A stretch of 64,000 bases of DNA from Rehmannia glutinosa (taxonomy: Eukaryota; Streptophyta; Magnoliopsida; Lamiales; Orobanchaceae): assembly GCA_016081115.2 (NCBI GenBank), contig CM071934.1:64713267-64777266 (forward strand). The letters run 5' to 3'. Shown piece by piece: positions 37,156 through 50,597 of this stretch. The notes beneath the pieces are model-generated. The model made no database searches. It was not told the origin of the DNA and saw nothing but the letters and a program-made list of their open reading frames with translations. Every line of letters starts with the position of its first letter. The stretch's first letter is position 1. The position numbers and the translations under genes are program-made.

Positions 37156-39163
37156 TTGCTCGAAGCTATGTTGGATGGGACAAGGGTTAAGTACTTAAGT
37201 TAAATGATAGCGTGTTCCTACTGGTTATTGGAGTACGGCTTCTGTAGCATTTTTCGGAAAAATGAAAAAAAAATCCACAAATGTGAGGTATGTATGTTTC
37301 AGATAATTTAAAAATAATCATTAGTACACCATTTTAATTCCTTTATTTTTACCTCTTATGCAAAAGGTTCAAAGTTTTCCAGTCGATTGGTGAAACAATG
37401 CTTTCAAGTTGATCTTTATTTAACAACTTACAATGATTAAAGATTATAGAGAATCAAGATTTGCAATTTATGATTATTGGAGGAACTAGCTTTTGAGCTT
37501 AATATTTCATATACGTATGTCAAGTACTAACACGCAGAATATTTGTTTTGGATATCCGATCAAAAATAATAAATAAATAAATAAAGCCGATCAAAATTCG
37601 TTGTTTTGGATATTCTTTAAGTGTGTTGTATTGCTGATGGTATACCGTTAGCATATTATTGGTTATCATATTTTTTGGTGTTTTTATATGTAAAAACATT
37701 TGCATTAAGGTATTGAGAGAATTTCATTTCTTCCACAACCACTAAGGTTGTTTATATTAGGGGTAATTATAATTTTTAAAAATCTGCCTGAACCGTACCA
37801 CACTCGCCCCGTTTATAATGATTTACGACTGAAAATCACGATTTAAAATAATAATAAGAAACTGTATTGTCCGGTGAATAAGAAACTGTATTATGCTGGG
37901 TAAGTAGATCTTCCCAAAGTGGGTACTCAACTCTCGTTGGATTGTGACATGTGTCCCATTTTTCTTTTTTTTTTTGAAAAAAAAATACATGCATATGTCA
38001 TAGCGGAACACTTGTCAAAATCACAAGGGGCATGAGCACAACCCACTTGGGTAGCATCAAACCCCGATTGTGTGGATGGTGTGATTGCGGTTTTAGAATT
38101 GAAAAACTTTTCTTAACCGTATCAGCTTCTTTGCAATTAGGGGTAAGATTTTTATCATTTTTAAGTTGAATAGTTATCCAATAGATGTATTAAGAGCTAT
38201 TCCTAAAGAAGAATAATTTTCGATTTGCATTACGAGTAGGACCAGAAATATACAACCAAGCGAAGCAAGTGCGGGAGGGCGCGAGGTTTGAATTAGATCG
38301 AAATTAACGAAAACATATCTCACAAGATATAGCTACGAAAAATAAAAATTCTTTATAAAAGAAACGCTCATCTTATCATGATGCATTTACCATCTTAACT
38401 AACTACGTATAAAAGTCATCGACATAATCAAAAGAAACCACAATGTTTTATCATGATGCATTTGTCGACGGAGAGGATTTCTGTTGTTAAAAGAGCTACT
38501 ACGGGAACAAATTTCGTGGAAAATTGAAAAGAAACGACATTGTCTTATTACACGATGGAAGACTTCCGTCGTTAACTAGCTTCATAACAAACTCCGCCGA
38601 CATATTTAAAACAAAGGACAATGTTTTTTCATGATGCACTTACCGACGAATGAATTCCGTGGGTAGCTACATAAGAAATATTTGTCGCAATATCGTCTCT
38701 AATTTGTGCGCTAGAATTTGGTCTGCATTTTATCTACGCTTTTACCGACAAAGAGTGTTCCCTTACAGACGTTTGTTATTGAGTCATTGACATGTCATTA
38801 ATCCGTGGCTAATCCTCAATAGTTTTAAATGTCGATTTCTATTGGGAACACTTGCATATGGGTTAGTCGATCCTAAGGGTCGGGAAGCCCAACAGACAGC
38901 GTGTTCAGCGCGTGCTTTGAAAGAAAATCGAGTTAAAATTCCTTTTGGTAGTGAGAATCAAGTTATTGGGAATCCTTTTTTCATCCTCTTTCTTAAGCTA
39001 TATGTGCTTGCTTAGGTGGGGGTTTGAGCACAATCCTGCCCATTTATCTGTAAGAATCAAAAGTGTTTTCACATGATCAAATCAAGCGACTGAAACAAAA
39101 TGTGATAAAGAAGAGTACTATTCTTTCAAATAATTTAAAGCGAAAATTGGAAAATTGAAAACC
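37156..39163. other. Intergenic region with a CACTA-like repeated segment
   Basis: No gene is seen. Between about 38340 and 38780 the sequence repeats 'tcatgatgca(t/c)tt' (near 38376, 38453 and 38629) with interspersed 'ccgtcg', 'ccgacg' and 'gtcgacgg' words. Such motifs are familiar inside decayed CACTA transposons, but no CACTA termini were found. Confidence 0.4.
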
Positions 39164-39168
39164 TAACC

Positions 39169-41900
39169 TGTAACGACCCAGTTTTCAAAAATACAAGTAA
39201 TTCAATAAAAGAGTTATAAAAGAACATATTTTATAAAACATTGCCTATAATTCAAAAAACAAATTCCAAATAAACAAAAGTACTTTAATTCAAACCAAAA
39301 TATTTATTCTTAAAAAATTAAAATACTAACTATTAACAGTAAGTACTCAAATTAATTAACAAATAAGAGTTTCCTAAAAATTCAAATTAAATAAAAATCG
39401 TTGACTTCGCATCCACCGCTTCTAATCCTCGCTCGGGTTCCTCAACCTGAAAGATGATAATAATATGAGGTGAGCTTTTCAACTCGCCAAAGTGGGGATA
39501 TGTTTGTCAAAGTAAATACAAAGACATAAGCATAATCGTAAATATACATGTAATTTTTCCTCTCAGTAATATTTCCTCCGACCCCATTACTTTATAAAGA
39601 TCAAGCAGCCACCCCGAGGATACTTTTGATCACGCACTATTTATGGCCCCTAACTAACATGATTTCTCTCATTACATTACACATAAACAAAAATACATAT
39701 ATGAAGCATTTAATAATGACAAACAATACTTGAATTGGAATATTCCCACCTCTAAATAATAGTGGTCTTAATGCGGATATCTTGTGCGAGAATGTAAAAG
39801 ATGCAGTAAATCATGTTCCTCATTTCCGGGTTCGGCTTGAATATTGGATCAAATGGTTGACCAAAGGTTTGGTCAACTCATTCAAATAATGAGTCAATGG
39901 TTGACTTGTAGACAATTAGAAATTTGGAGGGGTCATTCTGAAATTTTTGAAAAAGTGGGTTACACAAATCAAGTTAAAATCCCCATTGATGTCCACTGTT
40001 CCCATCTCCCAACTATCTTTTCTCTATTTTTGTTTTTAATAACTCTCAAAATTGGTTTGTTTGGGTATGATTGATTTTGAAAATAGAAAGTGATTATTCA
40101 CTGGTAATGGAAATGGGAAGAATGAAACTGAAGTTGGGTTCTATAAATTTTTACCTGATTTTAGCAAATAGGTGTAAAATCTGTAGGGGAGAAATTGGAA
40201 TTTATAGTGATAATTTTGTTGAAAGTTGATGGTAAGTATTTAATGTTTTACGTTAAAAATCATAAATGTGTCAAACATTTAAAGTTTTACGTTTAAGAAA
40301 TCTATACTCCTTTTATCTTCTTCTCATTAATCTTAAGATCACTTTATATATACATAACTGAAATTTTCTATTAAATGGCCAGTTATATAAAAATCCTAAT
40401 TATAATTAAATTTATCTGATTAAATGAAAAAATTTATGGTTAGAAAACCCTAAATTGAATTTACTCCAAATTAAAAAGTTAGGGATTTAAATCCCCAAAT
40501 TGTCAATTTCTGCACCAAATTATTAAATTAGGGTGTAAAGAATTGCTTATAAACTAAAAAGCTGCTTATATACGCTTACTAAAAGACTGACTTTCATTCA
40601 AGCGAGTAGAAGGTTTGGTCATCAATGCTGGCCCCGCCTCGACGCATTCCCTTCTCTCCCCGGTATCGTCCCACACAGAAAGAAAGAGCGCAGAGCCCGG
40701 CTCACTTCGGTTGCAAAGACTTTCTCCTTAGGCGCATGTCTCAGCAACACAAAACGCTGCTTGCGGGGCGGTTAGATAAGAAGCTTCGGCTTAGGGCGAC
40801 CAAACCTATGACTTCTCAAAGTCTGGCCTGGCCCTGCCACCTCTACTTCTACTACGATCAGTTTCGAGCCTGGGAAAAATCACTCTTTTTTTTGGACTTT
40901 GAAAAAAGAAGAGAGGATAGGCTCATTGTTTGTGCCTGACCTAATCCTCTAGCTCTTTACTTGCCAGGAGAAGGCTCGAGAGACCAACAACTGAAACTTT
41001 CTTGCAGAATCCAATCCATCACAACGAAAAGACTAGCTTCGGGAGGAAAGATTAGGCTGAAGGGAGAAAGGTGGTCCTTGCTTTTAAGAAAGAGAGCGGG
41101 GCCAATTTCTCGTACTTGCTTAGTGTGCCCCCCTATGATGCCATCAGAAGAGAGGCTATGATCTCTTTCACAGCGCTATTCCGGACACTCTCTAGCAAAA
41201 ACCAAGGCACCAAGCCTCAGGCGGCACTCTGGATTAGTGCCCAGTCTCCAGAGTAGCTTTCCATAAAAGCTCCAGTTTTCCAAGTGGAGGTAAGGCAGAG
41301 GGGGTTTCAGGGGAAGACAAGCTGGGTCGCGAACAGTGATTCGATTGATGATGAAGGATTAGTGCATGGAAGAAAGAGAGACTTGAAAACAGAGCAGCAG
41401 ACGATTCGCCGACACCCAAGCCAGCCTCAGTCAAGCTGCTGTGCTCGCACAAGGCCTTTAAGTAGGCCAATAGGCCAAAGGGAGTGACCCGAGGGTGATA
41501 TCATAAGCTGTTGTCGGAATAAGTGGTAATATCATCGATAAGAATTAGCCAATTTCTCCTCTTTCTTTTCTAGGCTTGTTTCGTTCGAGAAATCTGATCT
41601 CACCGGACCGGGCGAAGGGGATAGGTCCGCAACCTGTGCTGTGGTTGATGCCCCAAAAGAGCTTATTGAAAGAATTTGTATTTGTATGATGATTTTATGG
41701 GGTTTGAAGATAAGTAGAGTTTGTTAATGATAAGATAAAATCTGATTTTTTTTTAAATCTAATACGAGTGAAATTCTATCTTAATAGGGTTTAATAAAAA
41801 TCTTGATTGCAAAAGGATAATGACTGAATTATAAATATTAATATTTGATACATAAAATTATAATTTATATAATAATAATTGAAAATTACGAGATATTACA
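39169..41900 (+). mobile_element. Ty3/gypsy-type solo LTR carrying a mitochondrial-like insert
   Basis: It starts TGTAACGACCCAG, a common Ty3/gypsy LTR start, and ends AGATATTACA. Perfect TAACC duplications flank it (39164-39168 and 41901-41905). An early block reads 'ctcaacctgaaagatgat...gaggtgagcttttcaactcgcc', a layout seen in gypsy LTRs of this type. Without the GC-rich insert the LTR would be about 1.6 kb. No internal domain is present, so it is a solo LTR. Confidence 0.82.
40575..41655. other. Probable nuclear mitochondrial DNA insert (NUMT)
   Basis: Base composition changes abruptly from AT-rich LTR to about 50% GC and back. The text has the look of plant mitochondrial intergenic DNA, for example 'gccccgcctcgacgcattcc' and 'ctcaccggaccgggcgaagg'. 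No mitochondrial gene is recognised; the open frames at 40625-41487 are chance products of the composition. Borders are approximate. It could instead be another GC-rich organelle or foreign fragment. Confidence 0.6.
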
Positions 41901-41905
41901 TAACC

Positions 41906-44671
41906 TAACAAAACCATAAATTGCGTCACTAATTAAATGAATCATATGTGGAGGAAAACCAAATTTTTGTGGAATCATATAAAGGATCAACCATGAGTCT
42001 TAATTAGCCATCTCAAGTTTTACAATCACACCACCTACCTTACATTTGTTATCAAGATAATGCATAAATTCGCGGACAAGAAGAATATAATAAGACGTCC
42101 TGCAATGAAATCACCCTGAGAAGGCGGAGTAATCTTTGGTGTGTGATTGGTTGATTTTTCGTTCAACTCCTCTATTTTTGGAGAGAATAATGTTAAAGCA
42201 TTATTTGGAAAAATGAGAAAAAAAATTGACAGTGTTATTGTATATAAGATGGAAATGTGATCAATATTGTTGATGTTCTGGCTTTTTTTAATACAAGTAA
42301 GATGCACGTGCGTTGCACGCGAACCATAAAAATTTACTAATTTAATTAAAATATATTATTAATATAATTTTATTATATTAGAAATATTGTTCATATTGTA
42401 CAATGTAACTTGGCTTGAAGAGAAATCTGCAAAATTTGAAAGTTACCAAGTTACATTGCATTTCCACTGAATATTTTTACTGAATATTAGACAAAAACTG
42501 AGGAAATTAAATTTAAAATGGATTAAGGAGATCTAAATTTTAAAAAATATTTAAGAATTATTCATAATTTTGTAACGATGTTTATCTTGAAAGAATTTTT
42601 TTAAACATTTAATCCCAATGCTTAATAAAAGTAATTTTATTTTGAACTCAAAGGATAAAACTATTATAAAAGGACTAAGGGAGGTTAGTACACATATCAT
42701 GCATGTTCGGTTTGTATTACTGGTAAAAGGGATGGTAGTGGGATGAATAGTCATAAGTACTCACTCGCCTAGACCCTAATAGGATAGGCATGGGTAGCTT
42801 TATTTGGGTTTGAGATGGATATGGAATGAAAAATTAATATCCATTATTATACGAATAGGGTTTGATTTTACCCTTTAAGATATCTAATACTTGAACTCGT
42901 TTATAGTTTTACTCATTTAAAATATTCTCATATATATAAATCTAAAAAATTAACAAAATCAAATGTATTTATGTGTTGATGATGTAGTTATGGATTAGAT
43001 GATGTATTAGTATTGATTTTTGTAATTTTAAAGAATTTATTGGTTGCATTTGTAATTTATGTATTGCTTTTGATTTAGTTGATGAATTATGGTAGTTTGT
43101 ACTGACCTGCATAATTGAACATAGTTAATTGTTACTATTCTTAAGAATTTAACATTTTTATAAAAAAAAGTACATGGAATTTGGGCAGGTACGGGTAGTA
43201 TGCAAATATCGACAAATAGGTACGATAATAGGTGTAATTTCTTTCATTGAGTTTAGGACGGATACATGTAGTATTAATATTATAGGATTCGAGTACGAAT
43301 ACTACTATTAAATGGGTCGGTACCCTACCCACTGTCATTTCTACTCTTGAATCGTCCGACTTTTTTTTTTTTTGATGAGTTTTTTTTAAATACAATGATT
43401 AATAGTAGGAAAGAGAACACACACTTATATAAGATCGAACATGTGTCAATTGTTCTGGCCACACAACTTCTGCCATTAAAGCATAAGGTTGATCATCTTT
43501 TATAAGTTAAAATGGTAATAGTATAGAGTTTAAATAATTTCTTTTGAAGTATGATAAAATTATAAGTGTAAAATCAATCAATAATTGTAAAAGGCGATTG
43601 TACTATTCACGTATAGTCAATTGAAATTTTGATTTGTATTTCTTCATTTTGTAGTTTACTTTATTTTTAAACTTTAGAACAACAATCTCAATCCAAATAA
43701 AATTGTGAAAGGAAAAATATTAATAAATACAAACATTCATCAAATATGAGCTCACATATCAAGAAACCAAAAGAGAATACGTAGTGAATCAATAAACCAA
43801 ATGTATTCCACATTCAAAGTGTTACAAATTCCTCCAACAAAATTTTTGCCATTCATTGAATTTCACTTCCAAAAATAAATCTCGAATGAACTTTCACTTA
43901 AAAAAACAATAATAAATAAATAAATTAAAAATATGAGCTTGAAAAGGGCTCACAAACCAAATATTGAACCACCTGCAGTCCAAAGGCAAAAACCACATGG
44001 ACGATCCACCATCTGATCTGCTGACCAATGGAAAAAAAAGTAAGAAATATTCATGTACACTACTTTTCTATCTCAAAAGACAATAAAAGTGTAAAGGTGT
44101 ATATTAGTCTTATAAATACAATTTTGTTGTAAAATTAATTAAATAAAGAGATATTTCGCCTCACCAAATTTTTATAGAAATATTCGATCATTTACAATAT
44201 CTACAACCCAAACTGCTCAGGTCTCTTGAAAGATTTTGCAACTATGGTGTAAAACTTTCAGACTTGCCTCCTATATTCCTAACACATCATGATTATAAAG
44301 TAAACTCTACCGCTTGAGTATTGTATATGTTATTGGTATCAATATGCCATTCTTACTAAGAAAATTCAATTTTATGTAGGTTGTCTTCTGCCCATATATG
44401 TTCTTGGTCTCGCCACATAAAGGCTTATTGTGAAGGTTGAATGCGCGAGGAAAGCAAATAATCCAATCCAATAGTATTAAACTCCAAATATCCGTCCATG
44501 AACTTGGACACTTAATATATAATGTAACTATGAAATCCTCAATAACGAATAGTTGGGAATATGTTACAAAATTAAATATAGAAATTTTGAAGAAATTCGA
44601 ATAGAGAGAAAAACGATACGCGATAAAAAAATAATAGACCTAATTATTAGATGCTTACACCAAATCCTCTA
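41906..44671. other. AT-rich intergenic region with decayed repeats
   Basis: No gene is seen. A CGTGCGTTGCACG hairpin lies near 42308, similar to ones near 62030-62090. The stretch at about 42770-43350 has 'gggta'-type phrases at both ends that may be an old transposon. Confidence 0.4.
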
Positions 44672-44680
44672 TAAAAGAAA

Positions 44681-44938
44681 GAGATAATTACAAAAAGTAC
44701 CCTGAGGTTTGACCTAATTACAAAAAAACCCAACTAATTTTAAAACTTACAGAAAAGTACCCCGAGGTTTGAAATATATTTCAAAATCCCCTTCATATTT
44801 GTAAAATCATTGCATTACCCCTTAATTTTAACACTAAATCAAACCTCGGGGTACTTTTTGTAAGTTTTAAAGTTAGTGGGTTTTTTGTAATTAGGTCAAA
44901 CCTCAGGGGTACTTTTTGTAATTATCCCTAAAAGAAAT
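44681..44938. mobile_element. Mutator-type MITE with long inverted repeats, 258 bp
   Basis: The termini G(A/G)GATAATTACAAAAAGTAC are inverted, and pairing extends about 90 bp inward on each side ('accc(t/c)gaggtttgac', 'aaacttac'). A perfect 9-bp duplication TAAAAGAAA flanks it (44672-44680 and 44939-44947), the length typical of Mutator-like transposition. There is no coding sequence. Confidence 0.88.
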
Positions 44939-44947
44939 TAATTCATT

Positions 44948-46906
44948 TATAAGTACGTGTGCTGCACGTAATCCAAATAATTCCTTTTTATTTAATTAAA
45001 ATTAAATTTTATAAATGAAATTATTTTTTATTAAATTAATTTTTATATATAGTAAATGTCACTCGTGTAATTTGATCCTAAAATAAAATTTACAAAATTA
45101 AAATTTAACTTCTTAATTGGGAGGTGAAATATGGTTAGAATATTTTGAACCCGAAACACGATACTTTTTTAAGTGTAATTAGAAAAAAATATATTCCAAT
45201 AACTCATTTTGCATCAATTCAATTATTGTTTTACTTTTTTAAGTATCTCATTCTTTTTCATGTTTGGCTTTGAGATTTTTTTGCAAAGATTTTTAATGCG
45301 TTCTTAGCCCAAGTATGATTGATTGACATATGGATGTCTTCTTCTTTTTCTCCATCTTCGAAATGTGTGTTATCTCTCGATTAAGCTATAACATTAGGTT
45401 TTTCATTCACCACCCGTGCCTTTGCCTTTTGTTAAGAGTGATGAGCAAGTGAAATTTTTTTCGCGTGTTCTTATTTCCAAACACCTATTTTCAATTTTGT
45501 ACTATTCATAAAATCTAGAATATTTTTGTTTCAAGTATTTTTACTAAAAATAACTCATTTTAAATTAATTTTCAAAGTTATTGTTCTTACATATCCTACC
45601 TTGTCATTCTATCACATCTATCAAATTTACATCACTATTTCTTATTTTTCACTAAAATTTAATTGTTAGGTCAACCCATAACTTAACAATAAAATTATTT
45701 TCAAATACATAAAAATATATTTTCATTTTATATGTGGTTTTGTGTAAAAAAAAAAAGTGTTTAAAAAATACTCAACCAAATATTAATTCATTTCTAAACT
45801 TAAATTTATTTTCAAAATTTTACATTCAAACAAACATGTTTTCAATTTCACGCGAAAAAACCAACACCCACTCTCAATAAAATAGTGGAAATGAAAATTC
45901 TCAATTGAAATGTGGCCATATGAGCCCTTAGCTCCATGTAATGTTATCACTCGCATGTTGTTTCTATTTAAATTAATTATTTATATATTAAAACTCGAAG
46001 ATAAAATAAACTAATCAATACAATTGGAAATGGTCAATAAATTAAAATTGAAAGAAAATTCACATGTTATATCATATAAATTAATAAACCATGATCTATT
46101 TTCATATACTATGCAAACTATATATTAATGAAAAAAAGAAAAATAAAAATATGAAGAAAGATAAGTAAACTATAATATAATATTATTACATATCCAATGA
46201 ATGTTGAATATTCACTTATTGGACATCTAACATATATATTCACCGCTCAAACATAAATATGAAAGCACCGTGTACGGCATTCAATAGTAATCTATATTTA
46301 AAATTCATGAGATAATGATTAGTATTTGATGGATTAATAAAATATTTAAATACTTCAAATATTATTAATACATTGATGTTGTTTCAAAATCTTCCTTGTT
46401 AGTTTTATTGCAAGTGGCATTTTCTTTATGTATTCTTTGTTTTATGCTTTATAAATAATTTCTTTGAAATAATAATACATATCCAGTAAATAGAAATTAG
46501 TTAATATGCTACACAAGTTAATTATAGATTGTGAGTACATGTATAACATTATTGATATGATTGTTGAATTTTCAATATTATTTCAATATATAATTTATTT
46601 TTAGTAAGTATAGATCGGGATGAATTATTAACTAATTGTTTGTGGTGTTAGTGGTTATGCGGTCGACGGGCGGATTGCCTGTGGGCAGGTATTTGAACCG
46701 CCTAACGGATTAGATCCGTTAGACGGTCCGACAGACTAAACTTACCCATAGTATATTTGTGATATGATTATATAATGATGACAATTGATAGTGATATTTT
46801 TTACTAAAATAATAATTTGATGTGATTGATGAATGAAAAGTGAGAATGAGTGAACATTTTTTTCCACACGCAATCACATGTTGGAGCCAGGGGTGGTAGA
46901 AGGAAA
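44948..46906. other. AT-rich intergenic region
   Basis: Nothing gene-like is seen. Near 46660-46735 a short GC-richer block ('gcggtcgacgggcggattgcc') with inverted words such as 'taacggattagatccgtta' may be a transposon end. Confidence 0.4.
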
Positions 46907-47320
46907 GGTCACGATTGGATGTGAGCGAAAATCCATTTTCATTCTCACTGAGAATATTTTTTGACCAAAAACATGCGATTGTTTATGAAAATTTTCTAAA
47001 ATATAATATTCTCTCACTTTCACTTTTTCTCACTTTTTCTTTCACCAATCACATCTACACATTTTTTCACAAAACACTAATCATATTACACATTATCTCA
47101 CAAATTTTACTATCATTTACTCACACATTTCTAACTAACAATCACATCCAATCATTATTTTACTATTTTCACATCAAATCAACTTTCATCATTACTTTTT
47201 CATCTTACATCCAATCGGACTCTCAAAATTCATCTTTTTTTTTTTCTCCCAAATTGTTTTTCACTACTATTCTCTAGCAAAATGAAAATTTTCAAAATGA
47301 AAGTATATCCAATCGCACCC
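46907..47320. mobile_element. Candidate MITE with a pyrimidine-rich interior
   Basis: 'ggtcacgattggatgt' at the left resembles the complement of 'atatccaatcgcaccc' at the right. The interior is strongly biased to 'tttcac/atcaca' on the plus strand. No target duplication was identified. The 120-residue frame over it (46915-47277) is low-complexity and not a gene. Confidence 0.4.
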
Positions 47321-47899
47321 AAAAATTTGTAAAAAAATTCTACAACCATCCACATCACTAGAATTGCCAATTTAGAGAATATCTTGTGAATAGTGTAATG
47401 ATAGTAGTTGATTTGATTTTTTTCTTTTCTTGAAATGATTATCAAATGTAATCTCGTGATAAAAACAGTGAAAGTGAATAAATAATGTGTTTTCCTGGAT
47501 ATTCCCAAATGCAATTGCAAGTTGGTGCAAAAACAATTTCTTAGTAAATAGTTATGGTAAGCATATGGTATCCAAAGATGGTGCCCCACACCATTGTGGC
47601 GTTCTTTATCCTTTGAACATCTTCATGAAGAATTGAATGTATAAAAGTAATGATAACTATTGGAGTTAGATGAGTAGAAATAGTTTGAGAATGGAAGCCA
47701 CAGATAATGCAAGGATGAACAACACATAACTCAGCTATGGCATCACCTAACAAGTCATTTGCTTTAGTTGTGACCAGGTTTACCATTTTGGCCGTAGCTG
47801 CAAATAAATAACACATTTCTCAGATAAATCTCCAAGATGAGTGAATTTTTTAAAATTATAGATCTACCTATACTTTAATCAAATTTCAGCAGAGAGATT

Positions 47900-48480
47900 A
47901 AAAGAATACATTGACGGACTGACCCACGAGATGACAAGAATGGTATATCTTTCCAACTACATCTTCATGTTGAGTATGTCTCTTGTGAGACCATCTCGCG
48001 GATCTATGTCTGTGAGGATCACATCAAACAAAAATACCCACTGGACAAAAAAGTCAACATTTAGTGGGTCTGCCAAAATCAACGCGGTAATACTTTTTGA
48101 GTATAAGCAAAAAGTAATACTTTCACTAGAAAAATGTAATACTTTTTTATAAAAAAAAAGTGATATACTTGTTAATATGGTGCTGGAGACGGATAATGAC
48201 TCTGTATAAACAAGTGTATTTTTTTTCTAGTTTTATTACTTTGGAAACATATATTTTTCAGAACAAAAGTGATACTCCTTGTAATTAAATGTGATACTTT
48301 TAAAAGAAAATAATATCAGTTTATTACTTTACAAAAATATATTTTTTACTTAAAAATGTAATACTTTTTAGTTCAACATGTGATACTATTCAATTCAAAA
48401 ATTAATACCTTTTCACTTAAATATTATTTCTCACTTAAAACTATAATACTTTTTAATTCAACAAATAATATTTTTACCAA
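47900..48480. repeat. Dispersed repeat with GTGAGAC head and TAATACTTTT tandem words
   Basis: A head segment 'gtctcttgtgagaccatctc' is followed by many degenerate '(a/g)taatactttt' units. The same combination appears at 60775-61020 with GATACTTTTAGT units, so this is a dispersed repeat family. Confidence 0.55.
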
Positions 48481-50597
48481 AACATATATATGAAAAAACA
48501 TCTTTACTTCAAGAATATATTTTGCAAAATTGAAAACACATTTTCGCTGTACATCTACCACGAATCAAACCCAAATCACATTTAAAATCAACAAAAATCA
48601 CAAATCAAACTCAAACCACAACCGAAATCAACCAACAAAAAAGTAAAATGAAAACAAAAAGAAAGATTTCATTTTAAATCTTAATCATCGAAAGGTGGTG
48701 ATAGAGACGTCAAATGATGAAAATAAGACAGGCTCGTTATGAGCTTTCCATTGGTACCAATTTTATGGCATACATTTTTCATTTTTCCAAGTTACAAAAG
48801 TATTACATTCCGATCCAGTTGCTATTAAGTGCGTTATTTGGTCATCGTCAATCAATTACAATTTATTCTTTCCTTTTCTTCTCTTTTCTTTTCTTTCTAA
48901 GCCTCAACTGATTACTATGAACAGTGGCTGCTTTAAAATTCATAAAAATATCTTATGTGGAAACATATTTTCCAATATGACAATGGAAAATGAATCCAAA
49001 CGTACGGTGTTTTTCCATGAATATAGAGAACTTCACATTGTATTTTACTTAGATTTTCAGGATTAGAAAATAATTATCACTTAAGGTCTGGAGCTTGTTT
49101 GGTATACAGTTTGATTCATGTTCAGAAATAGGTGATTTCTGCAAGAGATGGCGATGGAAAGCATCAAGAGAGAGATTGTGAGAAAGGTAGAAGAGAGGGA
49201 AAGAGGGAGAGAGAAACCAGCGAAAAAAAGAAAAAAAAAAGCGAGAAGACAGTGAAAGAAACTAGCGAAAAAGTAAAAATGACAAAAAAAAGGTCCGGTT
49301 GGTGGGTGGGATCCATCTGACAAAAAAAAATTCGTACGACGGTTTATATGAGAATTTGTCCTTCATGTTTTATACGATCATAGAATTAGAATTTATATTT
49401 AATTATACAATTTTCACTACAAACTATCCATTTTCATATCTCCTCTTCCCACTAACATCAACTATTTTCCATTTTTCAAACCTATATTCTGTGAATCCAA
49501 ATTCCTATCCATCCATCATACCCAACTCTACGGTCCTGCACAACTGCTAATATGACCATTCAATAAAAAGTGAAGAACCCTTTAAAAGCATCCAATACAT
49601 TACGAATCTACCCTTCGTATATACATAAAAAGGCAAGAGGAACTAAAAGCCAAAGGCAAGAATCTGCATTAAACCAAGGGTCAGTTACAAAAATACCCTT
49701 CAGATATTTTTCAGCTATCTTTCACAATTAGAATACCCATTAAGATTTGTTTCAATTTTACAAATTACACCTCAAAATGGAGGTATTTGTTAAGTAAATA
49801 CAAGCCTCAAGGGAGTGTGTGTAATACTTATTGAAAGGGGTGTTTGTAATTTTGAAAGATAACTGGACTTTTTGTAATTAGACTAAAACCTCATCAATAG
49901 TTTTACCCTCAAACAAATAATCAACGGCTCAGTCAAATAATTTATATGCGTGTCCGGTGTGCCATCCAATAAGCCAATATATACACTTGTAAATCAGAAA
50001 TTGTGTACACAAAAATCCACACCATGCAAATTTATTTTCATAACGTTTTCTTTTTTGTATTAAAAACTACTCAAAATCATTTACCACGCATTTTCATTAT
50101 CACGCCTACTTAAAGTTTTCAAAAAAAAAAAATCATCCAAGCATATTTCTATGGGACCACGCGTTTTAGCCATTTGAAACACAAGAAAGGTAGTGTAATA
50201 AGGTGAGAATAAATAAAGATAAAACATGCACAATAAAGTATCCGAACATATTTGAAAAAGTGGTTTGTAAGTGTACATAAAATTTATTTATTGATGAATT
50301 TGAGGAAAAATTGTAGCATTATCCATACTTTCCCTGTCGATACTGGAACGAGACTGTTGTCAAGATGGTTGACGAAGAAAAAAAAAAATGTATATCACAT
50401 TAGCACAGCAAAATAATGAAATTATGTGCTCTGAAAGGAGGTAATGCTCTGCCATATTATACACTAAGCTCATTCAGAAAAATAGACTTAATAATATACA
50501 GCAAACTTGTTTACCAATCATCTTCAAGACTGTGCTCCCACTGCTATGGCAAGTGTAGTCTCATATGCAATTTAAAAGTTGACTCAGTAGGCCAAAC
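48481..50597. other. Intergenic region downstream of the zinc-finger gene
   Basis: No gene is supported. There is a purine-only-like tract at about 49140-49290, whose Lys/Glu/Arg-rich frame is compositional. A possible old inverted-repeat element at about 49680-49915 has 'gttacaaaaataccctt' facing 'tttttgtaatt', loosely like the 44681 MITE. Confidence 0.4.

Noticed and set aside
40625..41487. Overlapping ORFs in the GC-rich block, possible new gene
   Set aside because: Several frames on both strands are open, as expected from GC-rich mitochondrial-type intergenic DNA; no codon pattern or family match.
46915..47277. 120-residue ORF rich in Phe, Ser, Thr and His
   Set aside because: Low-complexity translation of the pyrimidine-rich interior of a candidate MITE.
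47230..47816. Minus-strand ORFs of 119 and 91 residues
   Set aside because: No recognisable domains, AT-rich codon content, and no splice-supported extension.
49132..49320. Lys/Glu/Arg-rich 62-residue ORF
   Set aside because: Translation of a purine tract with no start context or similarity.
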